A stretch of 64,000 bases of DNA from Sphingomonas rhizophila (lineage in GTDB: Bacteria; Pseudomonadota; Alphaproteobacteria; Sphingomonadales; Sphingomonadaceae), in the NCBI RefSeq assembly GCF_014396585.1, contig NZ_CP060717.1:1674001-1738000 (forward strand), read 5' to 3'. This document shows, one piece after another, positions 41,881 through 52,123 of the stretch. The position numbers and the translations under genes were made by a program. The notes under the pieces were generated by a model. It was not told the origin of the DNA. It saw only the letters and a program-made list of their open reading frames with translations, and did no database searches. The stretch's first letter is position 1, and every line of letters starts with the position of its first letter.

Positions 41881-42670
41881 CATTCGTCTGGGCCTCCTCA
41901 ACAACCTCCGAATCATCCGCGACTTTGGCGCGTGACGCGCGCCAGTGCGTGAGACGGATAGAGAGAATCGCGAATTCGTACAGCGAGTAGAGCGGCACGA
42001 GCATCAGCAGCATCGACACCACGTCCGGCGGCGTCAGCACCGCGGCAATCGCCGCCGAGGCGACGATCGCATAGCGCCGTGACTTTGCGAGTTGCTGTAC
42101 GGTGACGATGCCAGCCCGTTCCAGCACCATCAACAGCACCGGCATCAGGAAGGCGACGCCGAATCCGAACAGGAAGCGGGTCACGAACGACAGATAGTTG
42201 CCGATCGCCGGCAAGGCCTCCTGCTCAACCCCGCCGATATTCCCTTCGAAGCCGAGCAGGAACTTGAGCGCCCACGGCATGGCGACGAAGTAGGCAAAGG
42301 CTGCGCCCGCCGCGAAGAAGAAGGGCGTCATCAACAGGAACGGCAGGAAGGCCCGCTTCTCCTTGGCATAGAGTCCCGGTGCGACGAACCGCCACAACTG
42401 GGTCGCGAACATCGGAAAGCCGATCATCAGCGCGGCGAAGAAGGCGACCTTCACCTCCACGAAAAAGGCCTCGAAGATGTCGGTGTAGATGAGCTTGCCC
42501 TGCCCCGCCGCCAGCAACGGCTGCACCAGCACGGCGAAGATCGGCTTGGCGAAGTAGAGGCAGACGAAGAAGGCGGCGAGCAGGGTGAGCACGCTCCACA
42601 ACAGCCGTTTACGAAGCTCGATCAAATGATCGATCAGCGGGGCCTTGGTGTCGTCGATGTCGTCGATCAT
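41826..42670 (-). CDS. tatC: Sec-independent translocase TatC (3' end uncertain)
   Basis: TatC is the twin-arginine signal receptor of the Tat complex, with six membrane helices. The start DTKAPLIDHLIELRKRLL, the loop FVAPGLYAKEKRAF and TPPDVVSMLLMLVPLYSLYE are typical. As written, the frame runs on to 41450, about 140 residues beyond the usual end and over the end of the phyP-like gene. If the nine-C run at 41853-41861 has lost one base, the frame stops at a TGA at 41826-41828 and gives about 281 residues, a normal length. I give that end; read literally, the open frame is 41450-42670. Confidence 0.85.
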
Positions 42671-43079
42671 GGCAGCGGCCGTTCAAGCGGCGGGCGCGGA
42701 TCGTCGTCCGGGCGGCGGGCGCCTCCAGCGGAAGGGTTGGCTCGTCCTCGAAGGCCTCGGCCGGCGGGGTCGGCATGACGCTGGGCAGCATTACCGACGC
42801 CGGGTCGGCGGGGACCGCCTCAGGCTCCGGATAGTGGCCGTCGGCGGGATATTGGGCGAGGATCCGCTCATTCTGCTCGCGCCACTTGCGGTCCATTTCC
42901 TCAAGTTCCGCCTCGCGCATCACATTCTCGATTCCGGCGGTGAAGTGTCGCGCATAACCGCGGGCCCGCCCGACCCAGCGGCCGACCGACAGCATCACAC
43001 GCGGCAATTCCTTCGGGCCGATGAACAGCAGCGCCACGATGGCGACGACGATGAATTCCGACGTGTCGACGCCGAACAT
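42667..43079 (-). CDS. tatB: Tat translocase subunit TatB (frameshifted near the end)
   Basis: A TatB with the membrane helix and hinge FIVVAIVALLFIGPKELPRV, an amphipathic helix (GRWVGRARGYARHFTAGIE) and an acidic, proline-rich tail. As written, the tail turns into an Arg/His-rich stretch running into tatC. One more G in the GGG at 42710-42712 (plus strand) gives the expected tail EAPAAPDDDPRPPLERPLP, ending in a TGA that overlaps the tatC ATG by 4 bases, for about 137 residues. The change is best explained as a sequence error. Confidence 0.9.
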
Positions 43080-43100
43080 GGCGGCGCTCCCGCTGGGCGC

Positions 43101-43397
43101 TTAGCGCGCGCTGTCGTCGCTCGGCGGCGGCGCAGGCGGTGGCGGAGCGGAACCGACCGGATCGGACGGACGCGGCTGGGCCTGCAAATCGATTGGCGGC
43201 TGCTGGTATTGCTGCGCGGGCGGAAGCTGGCGCGGGTCCTGCTGGCGCGGCTTGTCGTCGTCGTCGGCCATGCCCTGCTTGAAGCTCTTCAGGCCCTTGG
43301 CGACGTCGCCCATCATCGCCGAGAAGCGATTCCCGCCGAACAGCAGCAGGATGATGACGGCCAGGATGATCCAGTGAATGAGGCTGAACGAGCCCAT
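43101..43397 (-). CDS. tatA: Tat translocase subunit TatA
   Basis: A 98-residue TatA with one membrane helix ([17 protein letters not shown]), the [20 protein letters not shown] amphipathic helix, and a Pro/Gln-rich acidic tail. It forms the Tat pore that exports folded proteins. It lies 32 bases after scpB and 21 bases before tatB. Confidence 0.94.
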   Translation of the reverse strand: MGSFSLIHWIILAVIILLLFGGNRFSAMMGDVAKGLKSFKQGMADDDDKPRQQDPRQLPPAQQYQQPPIDLQAQPRPSDPVGSAPPPPAPPPSDDSAR

Positions 43398-43429
43398 GAT
43401 GCTTCTCCGAGAGCGGTGTTGACGCCTAC

Positions 43430-43996
43430 CTAGTCCTCATCCTCGCCACTTTCCAGTTGAAGCTGCAACGCTTCTTCGTCGAGCGGGTCGAGCAGTCCGG
43501 CGGCCTTGAGGTCGTCGATCCCCGGCAGGTCGCGGCGCGATCCGAGGTTGAAATGGGTGAGGAAGTCGGCGGTGGTGGCGTAGGTCAGCGGCCGGCCCGG
43601 GCTTTCGCGGCGGCCCGCGGTCCGAACCCAGCCTGCCTCCATCAGCACGTCCAGCGTGCCCCTGGATATCTGGACTCCGCGAATGGCCTCGATTTCCGCG
43701 CGGCTGACCGGTTCATGATAGGCGATGATCGCCAGCGTTTCGGTCGCGGCGCGCGACAGCCGGCGTGGCTCCTCCCGTTCACGGCGCAGCAGGTGGGCAA
43801 GATCCGGCGCGGTCTGGAAATGCCAGCGCCCTCCCCGCTCGACCAGCTCGATCCCTCGACCGGCATAATGATCGGCGAGGCTCGCCAGCGCCGCCGCGAC
43901 ATCGCCCTCCCCCGCGTAAAGCGCGATGTCGTCGAGGCTGAGCGGGCCATTGGCGGCGAACAGCGCGGCTTCGACTGAACGCACATAGTCGTCCAT
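43430..43996 (-). CDS. scpB: Segregation and condensation protein ScpB
   Basis: A 188-residue ScpB, a winged-helix partner in the SMC-ScpA-ScpB condensin. It shows [40 protein letters not shown] and the typical [18 protein letters not shown]. Its start shares one base with the scpA stop (TAATG). Confidence 0.94.
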   Translation of the reverse strand: MDDYVRSVEAALFAANGPLSLDDIALYAGEGDVAAALASLADHYAGRGIELVERGGRWHFQTAPDLAHLLRREREEPRRLSRAATETLAIIAYHEPVSRAEIEAIRGVQISRGTLDVLMEAGWVRTAGRRESPGRPLTYATTADFLTHFNLGSRRDLPGIDDLKAAGLLDPLDEEALQLQLESGEDED

Positions 43997-44766
43997 TACG
44001 CCGCCCGCGCCCGAAGCCGAAGGTCTTCGAACGGCGCGTCTTGCGACAGGTCAAGCTTGCCCTGCCGCGCCAGCTCCAGCGCGGCGACAAAGCTCGAGGC
44101 CAGCGCCGACCTGCGGTAGGCCGGGTCGGCGTCGGCCGGCAGGAACGCCTCCAGCGTCGTCCAGTCCAGCGCCTGCCCGAGCAGCGCCGACACCCGCGCG
44201 ATCGCATCCTCCAGCGTCATCACTGCGCGGTGGGCGACGACGTGCATGGCCGGCTGGGTTCGGGCGCGAACCCGGCCGTAGGCGGCATAGAGATCGAAGG
44301 CGTTGGCCTGCCACGCCGACTTGCGAACCAGCCGCAGGCCTTCCGGCGCACCGCGAGCGAACACGTCGCGGCCCAGACGGTCGCGGCCGAGCAGGCGGGC
44401 ACCGGCCTCGCGCATGGCGTCGAGCCGTTGCAGCCGCAGCTGCAGTCGAAGCGCCAGTTCCTCCGGGCTCGGATCGATTTCCGGGTCCTTGGGAAGCAGC
44501 AACGCACTCTTGAGGTAGGCCAGCCACGCGGCCATGACGAGATAGTCGGCGGCGACCTCCAGCTTCAGGGCACGGGCGCTTTCGATGTAGGCGATGTATT
44601 GCTCGGTCAGCGCCAGGATCGAAATCTGGTGGAGGTCGACCTTCTGCTGCCGCGCCAACGTTAGGAGCAGGTCGAGCGGCCCTTCCCAGCCGTCGAGGCT
44701 CAGCGTCAGCGCATCGTCGCCGCTGCCGCCGCCCACCTCTTCGAACTGGCCCTCGTCTTCCCCCAT
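43996..44766 (-). CDS. scpA: Segregation and condensation protein ScpA
   Basis: A 256-residue ScpA (kleisin), which bridges the SMC heads of condensin. The signatures are WEGPLDLLLTLARQQKVDLHQISI and LEVAADYLVMAAWLAYLKSALLL at the N-terminal kleisin domain, and the ALASSFVAALELARQGKL region near the end. The start ATG is the most conserved position; a GTG three codons upstream is possible. It follows nagZ by 22 bases. Confidence 0.93.
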   Translation of the reverse strand: MGEDEGQFEEVGGGSGDDALTLSLDGWEGPLDLLLTLARQQKVDLHQISILALTEQYIAYIESARALKLEVAADYLVMAAWLAYLKSALLLPKDPEIDPSPEELALRLQLRLQRLDAMREAGARLLGRDRLGRDVFARGAPEGLRLVRKSAWQANAFDLYAAYGRVRARTQPAMHVVAHRAVMTLEDAIARVSALLGQALDWTTLEAFLPADADPAYRRSALASSFVAALELARQGKLDLSQDAPFEDLRLRARAA

Positions 44767-44788
44767 GGCCGCCACGCTATCGCAGCGC

Positions 44789-45796
44789 TCAGGCGAGCGC
44801 CAGCAGCGTGTCGCGCTTGGTAATCGCCTCGGCGAAGTTGATGTCGTCGGCCGGGGCGAAGCGCGTGGCCATGGCCCGTGCGAGCCGCGCCGATCCTTCG
44901 TCGCTGAGCGCCGGGACGGCATTGGCGACCAACAGCATGTTCTCCATCTTGCCGTCGCAATGCAGCGCGACGTCGCACCCGGCGGCTACGCAGGCGGCGG
45001 CGCGCTGCCCATGATCGCCGTAGAGCGCTTCCATGCCGATGTCGTCGGACATCAGGAATCCGTCGAAGCCGATCCGCTGGCGGATGATGTCGTGGATGAT
45101 GATCGGCGATTGCGAGGCTGGGCGCTCAGGGTCCCACTGCGTGTAGAGCAGGTGGCTGGTCATCCCCATCACCGCGTCGCGCAAGCGTTCGAACGGCTCG
45201 AGGTCCTGCGCCAAATCGTCCTCGCCCTCGTTGACGACGGGCAACTCGTGATGGCTGTCGACCAGCGCACGTCCGTGACCGGGGATATGCTTGATCACGC
45301 CGACCACGCCGGCAGAGGCCAGGCCGTCAAGGACGGCGCGGCCCAGCGCCGACACCTGCATCGGGTTCGACCCCATCGCGCGGTCGCCGACGATATCGGT
45401 CGCACCCGGCTGGCGGACGTCGAGCATCGGCAGGCAATCGACGGTAACGCCGACCTCGTCGAGCATCAGCCCGAGGGCGCGCGCATTGACCCGGGCCGCC
45501 TCGATCGCACTCGACGGGGCCAGCTGGTAGAGCCTGTCGAACGTTTCGCCCGATGGGAAGGCCGGCCATTCGGGCGGCCGCATCCGCGCCACCCGGCCGC
45601 CTTCCTGGTCGATCAGGATCGCGACATTGTCGTCGCCTTCCAGTTCGCGGAGGGAGTCTGTCAGCCGCCGCATCTGGTCGCGAGTCTCGCAATTGCGGCG
45701 GAACAGGATGTAGCCGGCCGGTTTGGCGTCGCGGAAGAAAGCCACTTCGTCTGCCGTCATCTCGAACCCGGCAAGGCCGTAAATCGCCGCCTGCAT
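44789..45796 (-). CDS. nagZ: Beta-N-acetylglucosaminidase NagZ
   Basis: A 335-residue family 3 glycosidase that removes GlcNAc from cell-wall fragments during peptidoglycan recycling in the cytoplasm. It has ILIDQEGGRVARMRPP, the catalytic loop VIKHIPGHGRALVDSHHELP, and the nucleophile region GFLMSDDIGMEA. No signal peptide is present, as expected. The start overlaps the stop of the upstream SPOR gene (TGATG). Confidence 0.94.
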   Translation of the reverse strand: MQAAIYGLAGFEMTADEVAFFRDAKPAGYILFRRNCETRDQMRRLTDSLRELEGDDNVAILIDQEGGRVARMRPPEWPAFPSGETFDRLYQLAPSSAIEAARVNARALGLMLDEVGVTVDCLPMLDVRQPGATDIVGDRAMGSNPMQVSALGRAVLDGLASAGVVGVIKHIPGHGRALVDSHHELPVVNEGEDDLAQDLEPFERLRDAVMGMTSHLLYTQWDPERPASQSPIIIHDIIRQRIGFDGFLMSDDIGMEALYGDHGQRAAACVAAGCDVALHCDGKMENMLLVANAVPALSDEGSARLARAMATRFAPADDINFAEAITKRDTLLALA

Positions 45797-46461
45797 CAGT
45801 TCACCGGGAGGCAGCTTTCCCCTGCCGATTTGAGGGCCGAGCATGCGGCGCGGGTAGCGTCGGCCGATCCGGCGGCGCGGAGGCGATAGATAGTCTTCCC
45901 GCCGACGGTTGCGGGGATTATCTGCTTGTCGAGCGCGGCGACGCTGCTGAACCGGCCGGACAACAGCTTCCATGCCGTTTCCGCCTTGATCGTCGAGGCG
46001 TAGGCGCCGAGCTGGATCGACGGCCCGCCCGCGACCGGAGAGGCGGGCTCGGGCTTGGGCTCGGCGGGCTTCTTCACCTCGCTTGGCGGGGTCTTCACCG
46101 GATCAGGCTCGGCAACCGGCGTTGCCGGCTGTCCGGCCAGCGCCGCGTCCGAATCCTCGCCTGCGCTAGTGGCAAAGGCGGTGCCGCTGTCGCCGGCGAC
46201 GTCGAGGCCACCGGGGTCATCCGGTTTGACCTTATAGGGTCCCGGCTCGGCCTTGATCAGCTCGGGCGCCCCACCGACTGCCGGGTCGTTTCGGCCCATC
46301 AGGAAAAAGGTGCCGGCGACGATCGCCGCCGCGACGAGAACGATGACTACCGCGGCCAGCATCTTGCCGGCGGAAACGACGCGCTGGCCGTCCTCGTCAT
46401 CGACCGCTTCCAGCCAGGGCAGCCCCTGATCGTCATACGCCCGGCCGTCGTTCATCGTCAT
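45796..46461 (-). CDS. SPOR-domain membrane protein upstream of nagZ
   Basis: A 221-residue bitopic protein: a short acidic cytoplasmic part, one membrane helix (MLAAVVIVLVAAAIVAGTFFL), a Pro/Lys-rich linker, and a C-terminal SPOR domain (SIQLGAYASTIKAETAWKLL, TIYRLRAAGS). SPOR domains bind denuded septal peptidoglycan. A GTG and a second ATG nearby are possible starts; the chosen ATG has GTGGGA six bases upstream. Confidence 0.85.
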   Translation of the reverse strand: MTMNDGRAYDDQGLPWLEAVDDEDGQRVVSAGKMLAAVVIVLVAAAIVAGTFFLMGRNDPAVGGAPELIKAEPGPYKVKPDDPGGLDVAGDSGTAFATSAGEDSDAALAGQPATPVAEPDPVKTPPSEVKKPAEPKPEPASPVAGGPSIQLGAYASTIKAETAWKLLSGRFSSVAALDKQIIPATVGGKTIYRLRAAGSADATRAACSALKSAGESCLPVN

Positions 46462-46530
46462 TCCAATTCCCACCCGCGAAGGGTCAAATCCCTATCGCAA
46501 TTCGGGGCGCGAGGAAGCCCCGAAATTCGC

Positions 46531-47319
46531 TCAGACCACCGCGCAGGGATAACCGATCGACACCAGGTTGCGGCACAGAGTCCGCGCATGGCTGCGCGAT
46601 CCGGTGCCGAGCCTGAGGGCGTAAACCGGACGCCGACCGGCCGTCGCGGTCGGCGTCACCACCTTGCTGAGACGGCCGAGGTAGGGATAGCGCCACACCG
46701 CCCGGCGATACATCGCGTCGGCGATGCGCGGATTGGTGTAGCGGCCGATCTCGATAACCTGCCCCGGTCTTCCGGCGGCCGGCGCCGGTGAATAGCGCAT
46801 CACGAAGCGCGGCCGCTGGACCGGCGCCGGGGGCGGCGTGGCGACGGGTGCGCTGACCGGCGGCTGGCGCGTGGCTTTGGGTGTCCTGGACCGGGAGACC
46901 GCCTTCTTTGGTGCCGCCTTTTTCACCACGGGCGCAGGTGCTTTCGCGACCGGCGCGGCAACGGTCGCCGCGGGCGGATCGGCCTCGTCCACCACGGGCG
47001 GTGGCGGTGGAGCCTGCTCGTTGGCAAGCTCGTCTAGCGAATGATAGGGCAAGGTCGCCTGCGGCAATTCGGTGGTCACCGACTGGCCCGACTGCGGGTT
47101 GGCGCTCCGGCCGATGAAATAGCCGGCCACGCCGAGCACCACTGCGCCGAGTGCGAGCAACAGCCACATCGGGACCCGGACGTAATGGCCCGCCGAGGCT
47201 GCCTTCGAATCGCGCGCCACCGCCACCGGCACGGGCGCGGCCCGCTCTCGCGGCCTGTCGCGATAGGGCTCGAGCCACGGCAGGCGGTCCGTGTCGCCCA
47301 TCTGGCGAACGTCACTCAC
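46531..47319 (-). CDS. SPOR-like bitopic membrane protein downstream of argS
   Basis: A 262-residue protein with a cytoplasmic start, a membrane helix (VPMWLLLALGAVVLGVAGYFI), a long Ala/Pro-rich linker, and a C-terminal region resembling a SPOR domain (VIEIGRYTNPRIADAMYRR, PVYALRLGTGSRSHARTLC). The start is a GTG one base after the argS stop. An ATG six codons in is possible. Its twin layout with the next gene suggests duplication. Confidence 0.8.
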   Translation of the reverse strand: MSDVRQMGDTDRLPWLEPYRDRPRERAAPVPVAVARDSKAASAGHYVRVPMWLLLALGAVVLGVAGYFIGRSANPQSGQSVTTELPQATLPYHSLDELANEQAPPPPPVVDEADPPAATVAAPVAKAPAPVVKKAAPKKAVSRSRTPKATRQPPVSAPVATPPPAPVQRPRFVMRYSPAPAAGRPGQVIEIGRYTNPRIADAMYRRAVWRYPYLGRLSKVVTPTATAGRRPVYALRLGTGSRSHARTLCRNLVSIGYPCAVV

Positions 47320-47320
47320 C

Positions 47321-49048
47321 TCAGCGCATCTCCTCGGCAGCGTCCACGCCCATCAACGCCAGGCCGGAGCGAAGGATGCGTTGGACGCCCCGCGCCAGCT
47401 CGATCCGGGCGCGGGTCAGCGCGTGATCGTCCTCGACCAGGAAGCGCCTCGACGGATCGTCGTTCCCGCGATTCCACAACGCGTGGAACGCGGCGGCGAG
47501 GTCGTAGAGATAGAAGGCAATTCGGTGCGGCTCATGCGCCAGTGCCGCGCCCTCCAGCACGCGCGGGTAGGTCGCCAGCAGTTTGACCAGCCCGAGTTCC
47601 TCGGCGTCGAGCCGCTCGAGATCGGCCGGTCCATCGAGCGCGATCCCCGCTTCCGCCGCCTTGCGCTGGAGCGAGGCGATGCGGGCGTGGGCGTACTGGA
47701 CGTAGAACACCGGGTTGTCCTTCGACGCCTCGACCACCTTGGCGAAATCGAATTCCAGCGGCGCGTCGGCGCGGCGCGTCAGCATCATGAAGCGGACGAC
47801 ATCCTTGCCGACTTCGCGCACAACATCGGCCAGCGTGACGAAGTTGCCGGAGCGCTTCGACATCTTGATCGGCTCGCCGGCGCGAAGCAGCTTGACCATC
47901 TGGACGATTTTGACGTCGAGATCGACGCGGCCGTCGGTCAGCGCCTTGACCGCCGCCTGGACGCGCTTGACCGTCCCGGCGTGGTCGGCGCCCCAGATGT
48001 TGACCAGATGGTCGGCCTTGGCCGCCTTTTGCAGATGATAGGCTGCGTCGGCGCCGAAATAGGTCCAGCTGCCGTCCGACTTCTTCATCGGCCGGTCCTG
48101 GTCGTCGCCGAACTGCGTCGATCGGAACAGGGTCAGCTCGACCGGCTCCCAGTCGTCGGGCACCTCGCCCTTGGGCGCTTCGAGCACGCCTTCATAGACC
48201 AAGCCCTTGTCGCGCAGGGTCCGCTCGGCCGCCTCGACCCCGCCCGACGCCTGCAGTTCGGCCTCCGACGCGAACAGGTCGTGATGGATGCCCAACAGGC
48301 CAAGGTCGTGCTTGATGAGTTCGATCATCGCCGCAACGGTGCGTTGCTTGAACAGGCCGAGCCATTCCGCTTCGGGCTTGCCGACATAGGTGTCGCTGAA
48401 TTCTGCGGCGAGCAGGTCGCCGACCGGCTTCAGATAGTCGCCGGGATAGAGGCCTTCGGGGATCTCGCCGATATTCTCCCCCAGCGCCTCGCGGTAGCGG
48501 AGGTGTGCGGACCGGGCGAGCGTGTCGACCTGGCTGCCCGCGTCGTTGACATAATATTCGCGCAGTACGTCGAAGCCCGCAGCTTCCAGCACATTGGCGA
48601 GCGCGTCGCCGACCACCGCGCCGCGGCAATGGCCCATGTGCATCGGCCCGGTCGGGTTGGCCGAGACATATTCCACGTTGACCCGTTCGCCGCTGCCGAC
48701 GTTCGACCGGCCATAGGCCTCCTCGGCGATGATCGCGGCCAACTCGTCGCGCCACGCGTCGTCGGCAAGGCGAAGGTTGATGAAACCGGGACCGGCGATC
48801 TCGACCGAGGTCACGCCGGGCAGTGCCTCGAGCCGCGGCTTCAACTGCTCGGCAAGCGCGCGCGGGTTGGTGCCGGCGGCCTTCGACAGGACCATCGCGG
48901 CATTGGTGGCAAGGTCGCCATGCGCCGGATCGCGCGGCGGCTCGACCGCCACCGGCTTGCGGTTGGCGTCGGCAGGCAGCGTGCCGGCCGCGACCAGGTC
49001 ATCGAGAGTGCCGTCCAGCAGGGCGGAATAGCGGGCGTAGAGTGACAA
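47321..49048 (-). CDS. argS: Arginyl-tRNA synthetase
   Basis: A 575-residue class I synthetase. The HIGH-like motif is in [15 protein letters not shown] and the KMSK motif in [13 protein letters not shown]. The C-terminal anticodon domain ends normally. The start is a TTG with AGGAA six bases upstream; no ATG or GTG fits as well. It heads the unit running to tatC. Confidence 0.96.
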   Translation of the reverse strand: MSLYARYSALLDGTLDDLVAAGTLPADANRKPVAVEPPRDPAHGDLATNAAMVLSKAAGTNPRALAEQLKPRLEALPGVTSVEIAGPGFINLRLADDAWRDELAAIIAEEAYGRSNVGSGERVNVEYVSANPTGPMHMGHCRGAVVGDALANVLEAAGFDVLREYYVNDAGSQVDTLARSAHLRYREALGENIGEIPEGLYPGDYLKPVGDLLAAEFSDTYVGKPEAEWLGLFKQRTVAAMIELIKHDLGLLGIHHDLFASEAELQASGGVEAAERTLRDKGLVYEGVLEAPKGEVPDDWEPVELTLFRSTQFGDDQDRPMKKSDGSWTYFGADAAYHLQKAAKADHLVNIWGADHAGTVKRVQAAVKALTDGRVDLDVKIVQMVKLLRAGEPIKMSKRSGNFVTLADVVREVGKDVVRFMMLTRRADAPLEFDFAKVVEASKDNPVFYVQYAHARIASLQRKAAEAGIALDGPADLERLDAEELGLVKLLATYPRVLEGAALAHEPHRIAFYLYDLAAAFHALWNRGNDDPSRRFLVEDDHALTRARIELARGVQRILRSGLALMGVDAAEEMR

Positions 49049-49118
49049 GTATCGTTCCTATTCAGCAGGTTTGCCGCGCCTCTAGCGCAGCCGCGCCGCC
49101 TCGTCACGACTCGGATGT

Positions 49119-50408
49119 TCAGGCGCGCACCAGTGCCCCGTCCGGTTCCGCCTCCCCCTCGTCCAGCAAGCCTTCCTCCTTCGCCACGAGATAGGGCACC
49201 AGCGCCTGCCCGGCGACGTTCACCGCGGTCCGGCCCATGTCGATGATCGGGTCGATCGCCAACAATAGGCCGGCGCCTTCCAGCGGCAGGCCGAGCGTCG
49301 ATAACGTCAGGGTCAGCATGACCGTCGCCCCCGTCACCCCCGCGGTGGCCGCCGAGCCGAGCACCGACACCAGTCCGATCAGCAGATACTGCGCGGGGCC
49401 GAGGTCGAGGCCGTAATATTGCGCCACGAACAGCGCCGCGACTGCCGGGTAGATCGACGCGCACCCGTCCATTTTGGTGGTCGCGCCTAACGGCACGGCG
49501 AACGCGGCATAGCTGCGGGGCACGCCAAGGCTGATCGTGCGCTCTTCGGTGACGGGCAAGGTGCCGATCGACGACCGTGACACGAACCCGACCTGGATCG
49601 CCGGCCAGACTTCGGCAAAGAACCGCCGAGGCGACAGGCCCTTGGCCAGGAGCAGGAGCGGGTAAAGCCCGAACAGTACGAGCCCGAGACCGATGTAGAC
49701 CGCCGCTGCGAACGTGCCGAGCGAAGCCAGCGTGTCCCAGCCATATTTGGCGACGGCATTGCCGAACAGGCCGACGGTGCCGAGCGGAACGAGCCGGAGC
49801 ACCCACCCGAGCACGACGCGGACGATCGCCAGGCCCGAGCGAACGAAGTCGGTGAATGCCCGCCCCGCCTCGCCCGCGCGCACAGCGGCGATGCCGACGG
49901 CAATGGAGATGACGACCAGTTGCAGCACGTTGAACGACAGGCTGGTCTTCGCTGCACCATCGGTCGTGGTGGTCGACGCGGACAGGCCGAGGAAATTGGA
50001 CGGGATCAGGCCCTTGAGAAAATCGAACCAGCCGCCCGTGGTGGTAGGCGCTGCGGCCGCCGCGGCAACGCTGCTGTGATGGCCGGGTTGAATGATTGTC
50101 GCCACGACAAGGCCGATCGTCACCGATGCCGCGGCGGTGATCGCGAACCACATCAGGGTCCGGGCCGCCAGCCGCGCGCCATTCCGGACCTGTCCAAGGT
50201 CGGCGATACTGGCGATGATCGCAGTGACGACCAGCGGCGGCACCAGCGCCTTCAACAACTGGATGAAGCTCGACCCTATCGTCTCCAGCGACGGCTGGAG
50301 CCACGGCACCGCGTCACCCCACGACCGTGCGGCGAGGCCAAGGGCCAGCCCCAACGCCATGGCCACCATCACCTGCATACCAAGCGAAGGGAGCCGATAA
50401 CGATGCAT
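49119..50408 (-). CDS. Dicarboxylate/amino acid:cation symporter (DAACS family)
   Basis: A 429-residue inner membrane carrier of the GltP/DctA type. The signatures are FIQLLKALVPPLVVTAII, the serine-rich re-entrant loop SRSSIGTLPVT, and MDGCASIYPAVAALFVAQYY and ATVMLTLTLSTLGLP in the transport domain. It imports dicarboxylates or acidic amino acids with H+ or Na+. I use the ATG at MHRYRLPSLG; a GTG seven codons earlier with a GGGAG site is possible. Confidence 0.9.
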   Translation of the reverse strand: MHRYRLPSLGMQVMVAMALGLALGLAARSWGDAVPWLQPSLETIGSSFIQLLKALVPPLVVTAIIASIADLGQVRNGARLAARTLMWFAITAAASVTIGLVVATIIQPGHHSSVAAAAAAPTTTGGWFDFLKGLIPSNFLGLSASTTTTDGAAKTSLSFNVLQLVVISIAVGIAAVRAGEAGRAFTDFVRSGLAIVRVVLGWVLRLVPLGTVGLFGNAVAKYGWDTLASLGTFAAAVYIGLGLVLFGLYPLLLLAKGLSPRRFFAEVWPAIQVGFVSRSSIGTLPVTEERTISLGVPRSYAAFAVPLGATTKMDGCASIYPAVAALFVAQYYGLDLGPAQYLLIGLVSVLGSAATAGVTGATVMLTLTLSTLGLPLEGAGLLLAIDPIIDMGRTAVNVAGQALVPYLVAKEEGLLDEGEAEPDGALVRA

Positions 50409-50690
50409 TTTCAACGGACTGGCAGACACGCGCACGGCTCCCGGGAAAAAGGAGCACTCAATTAAGGGCAGGCGTCGACGGTTCAAACCATGCGCGTCAG
50501 AAAGCAGGAGCCGTGCCGCACGGCCGGAACCAACGCATTTTCCTGCCCCTCGCAACGCTTCGATTGAAAGATTTTGTCGAGGCCATCGACGGGGAGTTGT
50601 CACGCCGTAGCTGTGCCGGGGGTGGCGGAGGCTGGTAAACCTCGCTAATGTTGATTAATCTACATTGCAAAACGGCGATTGGTGGGGGTC

Positions 50691-50960
50691 ATGCGCCAGC
50701 CAGGCGAAATCAAGCGCGAGCCGCGCGTCGACACGCAGTTTCAGGCGAGGCTGCTCGATTCTTCGGGCAACGAGCACGCCGTGACGATCCTCGACCTGTC
50801 GAAGAGCGGGTTCAGGCTCCGGTGTGACGAGATGCTTCGCATCGGCGAAAAGATCCGGCTTCAGACCGACCGCCATGGCGACTTTCCGGCCCAGATCCGG
50901 TGGGCGCTGGGCGAAGAGGCCGGCGGACTCTTCCTGTCGCCGGTCAAGGTTCCGGACTGA
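50691..50960 (+). CDS. PilZ-domain protein
   Basis: An 89-residue single-domain PilZ protein. The c-di-GMP motifs are IKREPRVDTQ at the start and DLSKSGFRL (D-x-S-x-x-G) further on. It may bind c-di-GMP and act on an unknown partner. It is a lone gene; its stop is two bases from the convergent dgt end. The 282 bases between it and the symporter hold no other gene I can support. Confidence 0.87.
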   Translation: MRQPGEIKREPRVDTQFQARLLDSSGNEHAVTILDLSKSGFRLRCDEMLRIGEKIRLQTDRHGDFPAQIRWALGEEAGGLFLSPVKVPD

Positions 50961-50962
50961 GA

Positions 50963-52123
50963 CTAGAACCGGTCGGGCAGGTGGACCGGCCCGATCAGCC
51001 GCTCGTGCTGGGCGATCGCGTATCGGTCGGTCATGCCGGCGATATAGTCGGCGATCCCACGAAGCCGGTCCTGCTCCGTTTCGCCGCGTTGCCAGCCCTC
51101 GGGCAGGAGCCTTCGATCGGCACGGAAGGCCTTGGCAAGGTCCGCGACGATCCGTTGGGCCTCGACCCGGATCGGCGTCAGCGCGGCGCTGTCGTACAGG
51201 TGCGTGTAAAGGTGGCGCTTCAACCCGCGTTCCTCGGCCGCGAGGCCCTCGGAAAAGCCGACCAGCGGCCTGCCCGCCGCGCGGACGTCGTCAATAGTTT
51301 CGACCCCCGAGGCGGCGATGCGCCGGCGCGTTTCATCAAGCACGTCGCCGACCATGGACCCGATGCCGTCGCGTACCAGCGCCTTGGCCTTCCGCGCCGG
51401 GTCGAGGCCGGGGTGGCGCTGCTCGATCGCTGCCCAGTGGCGCGCGACGAACGGCTGTTCGAGCAATTCCTCGAGGTCGAGGATTCCCGACCGCAGGCCG
51501 TCGTCGATATCGTGATTGTCGTAGGCGATGTCGTCGGCGATCGCCGCCACCTGCGCTTCCAGGCTGGCGTAGCTGGTCAGATCAAGCGGGAACTGCGCAT
51601 CCGCCTCTTCGAGCGCCCAGCGCGGGTTTGCCACCGGCCCATTGTGCTTGGCCAGCCCCTCCAGAGTCTCCCATGTCAGGTTGAGGCCTTCGAACCCTGG
51701 ATAGGGGTTTTCCAGCAAGGTGAGCAGGCGGAGCGTATGGCCGTTGTGGTCGAACCCGCCGGCGTCGGCCAGACTGCGTTCCAGCGCATCTTCGCCGCCA
51801 TGCCCGAACGGCGGATGGCCAAGGTCGTGCGCCAGGCACAATGCCTCGGTCAGGTCTTCGTTGAGGCCCAGGGCCCGAGCCATCGTCCGGCCGATCTGCG
51901 CCACTTCGAGGCTATGGGTCAGCCGGACCCGGAAATGGTCGCCGTCGGGCGCAACGAATACCTGGGTCTTGTGACGCAGGCGTCGAAAGGCGACCGAATG
52001 GACGATGCGGTCACGGTCCCGCTGGAAAGGGTCGCGTGGACCGCGGGGCCCGCGATCGTCTTCCCGGTGGGCCCGGCCGCGCGTGTCCGACGGGTGCGCG
52101 GCAAGGGCCGGAGGAAGCGTCAT
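50963..52123 (-). CDS. dgt: dGTP triphosphohydrolase-like protein
   Basis: A 386-residue HD-domain hydrolase, probably cleaving dNTPs to nucleoside and triphosphate. The metal ligands lie in VRLTHSLEVAQIGR, the HD pair in LAHDLGHPPFGHGGE, and the later aspartate in IADDIAYDNHDIDDGL. Its ATG overlaps the stop of the TPR/SPOR gene by 4 bases. Confidence 0.92.
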   Translation of the reverse strand: MTLPPALAAHPSDTRGRAHREDDRGPRGPRDPFQRDRDRIVHSVAFRRLRHKTQVFVAPDGDHFRVRLTHSLEVAQIGRTMARALGLNEDLTEALCLAHDLGHPPFGHGGEDALERSLADAGGFDHNGHTLRLLTLLENPYPGFEGLNLTWETLEGLAKHNGPVANPRWALEEADAQFPLDLTSYASLEAQVAAIADDIAYDNHDIDDGLRSGILDLEELLEQPFVARHWAAIEQRHPGLDPARKAKALVRDGIGSMVGDVLDETRRRIAASGVETIDDVRAAGRPLVGFSEGLAAEERGLKRHLYTHLYDSAALTPIRVEAQRIVADLAKAFRADRRLLPEGWQRGETEQDRLRGIADYIAGMTDRYAIAQHERLIGPVHLPDRF

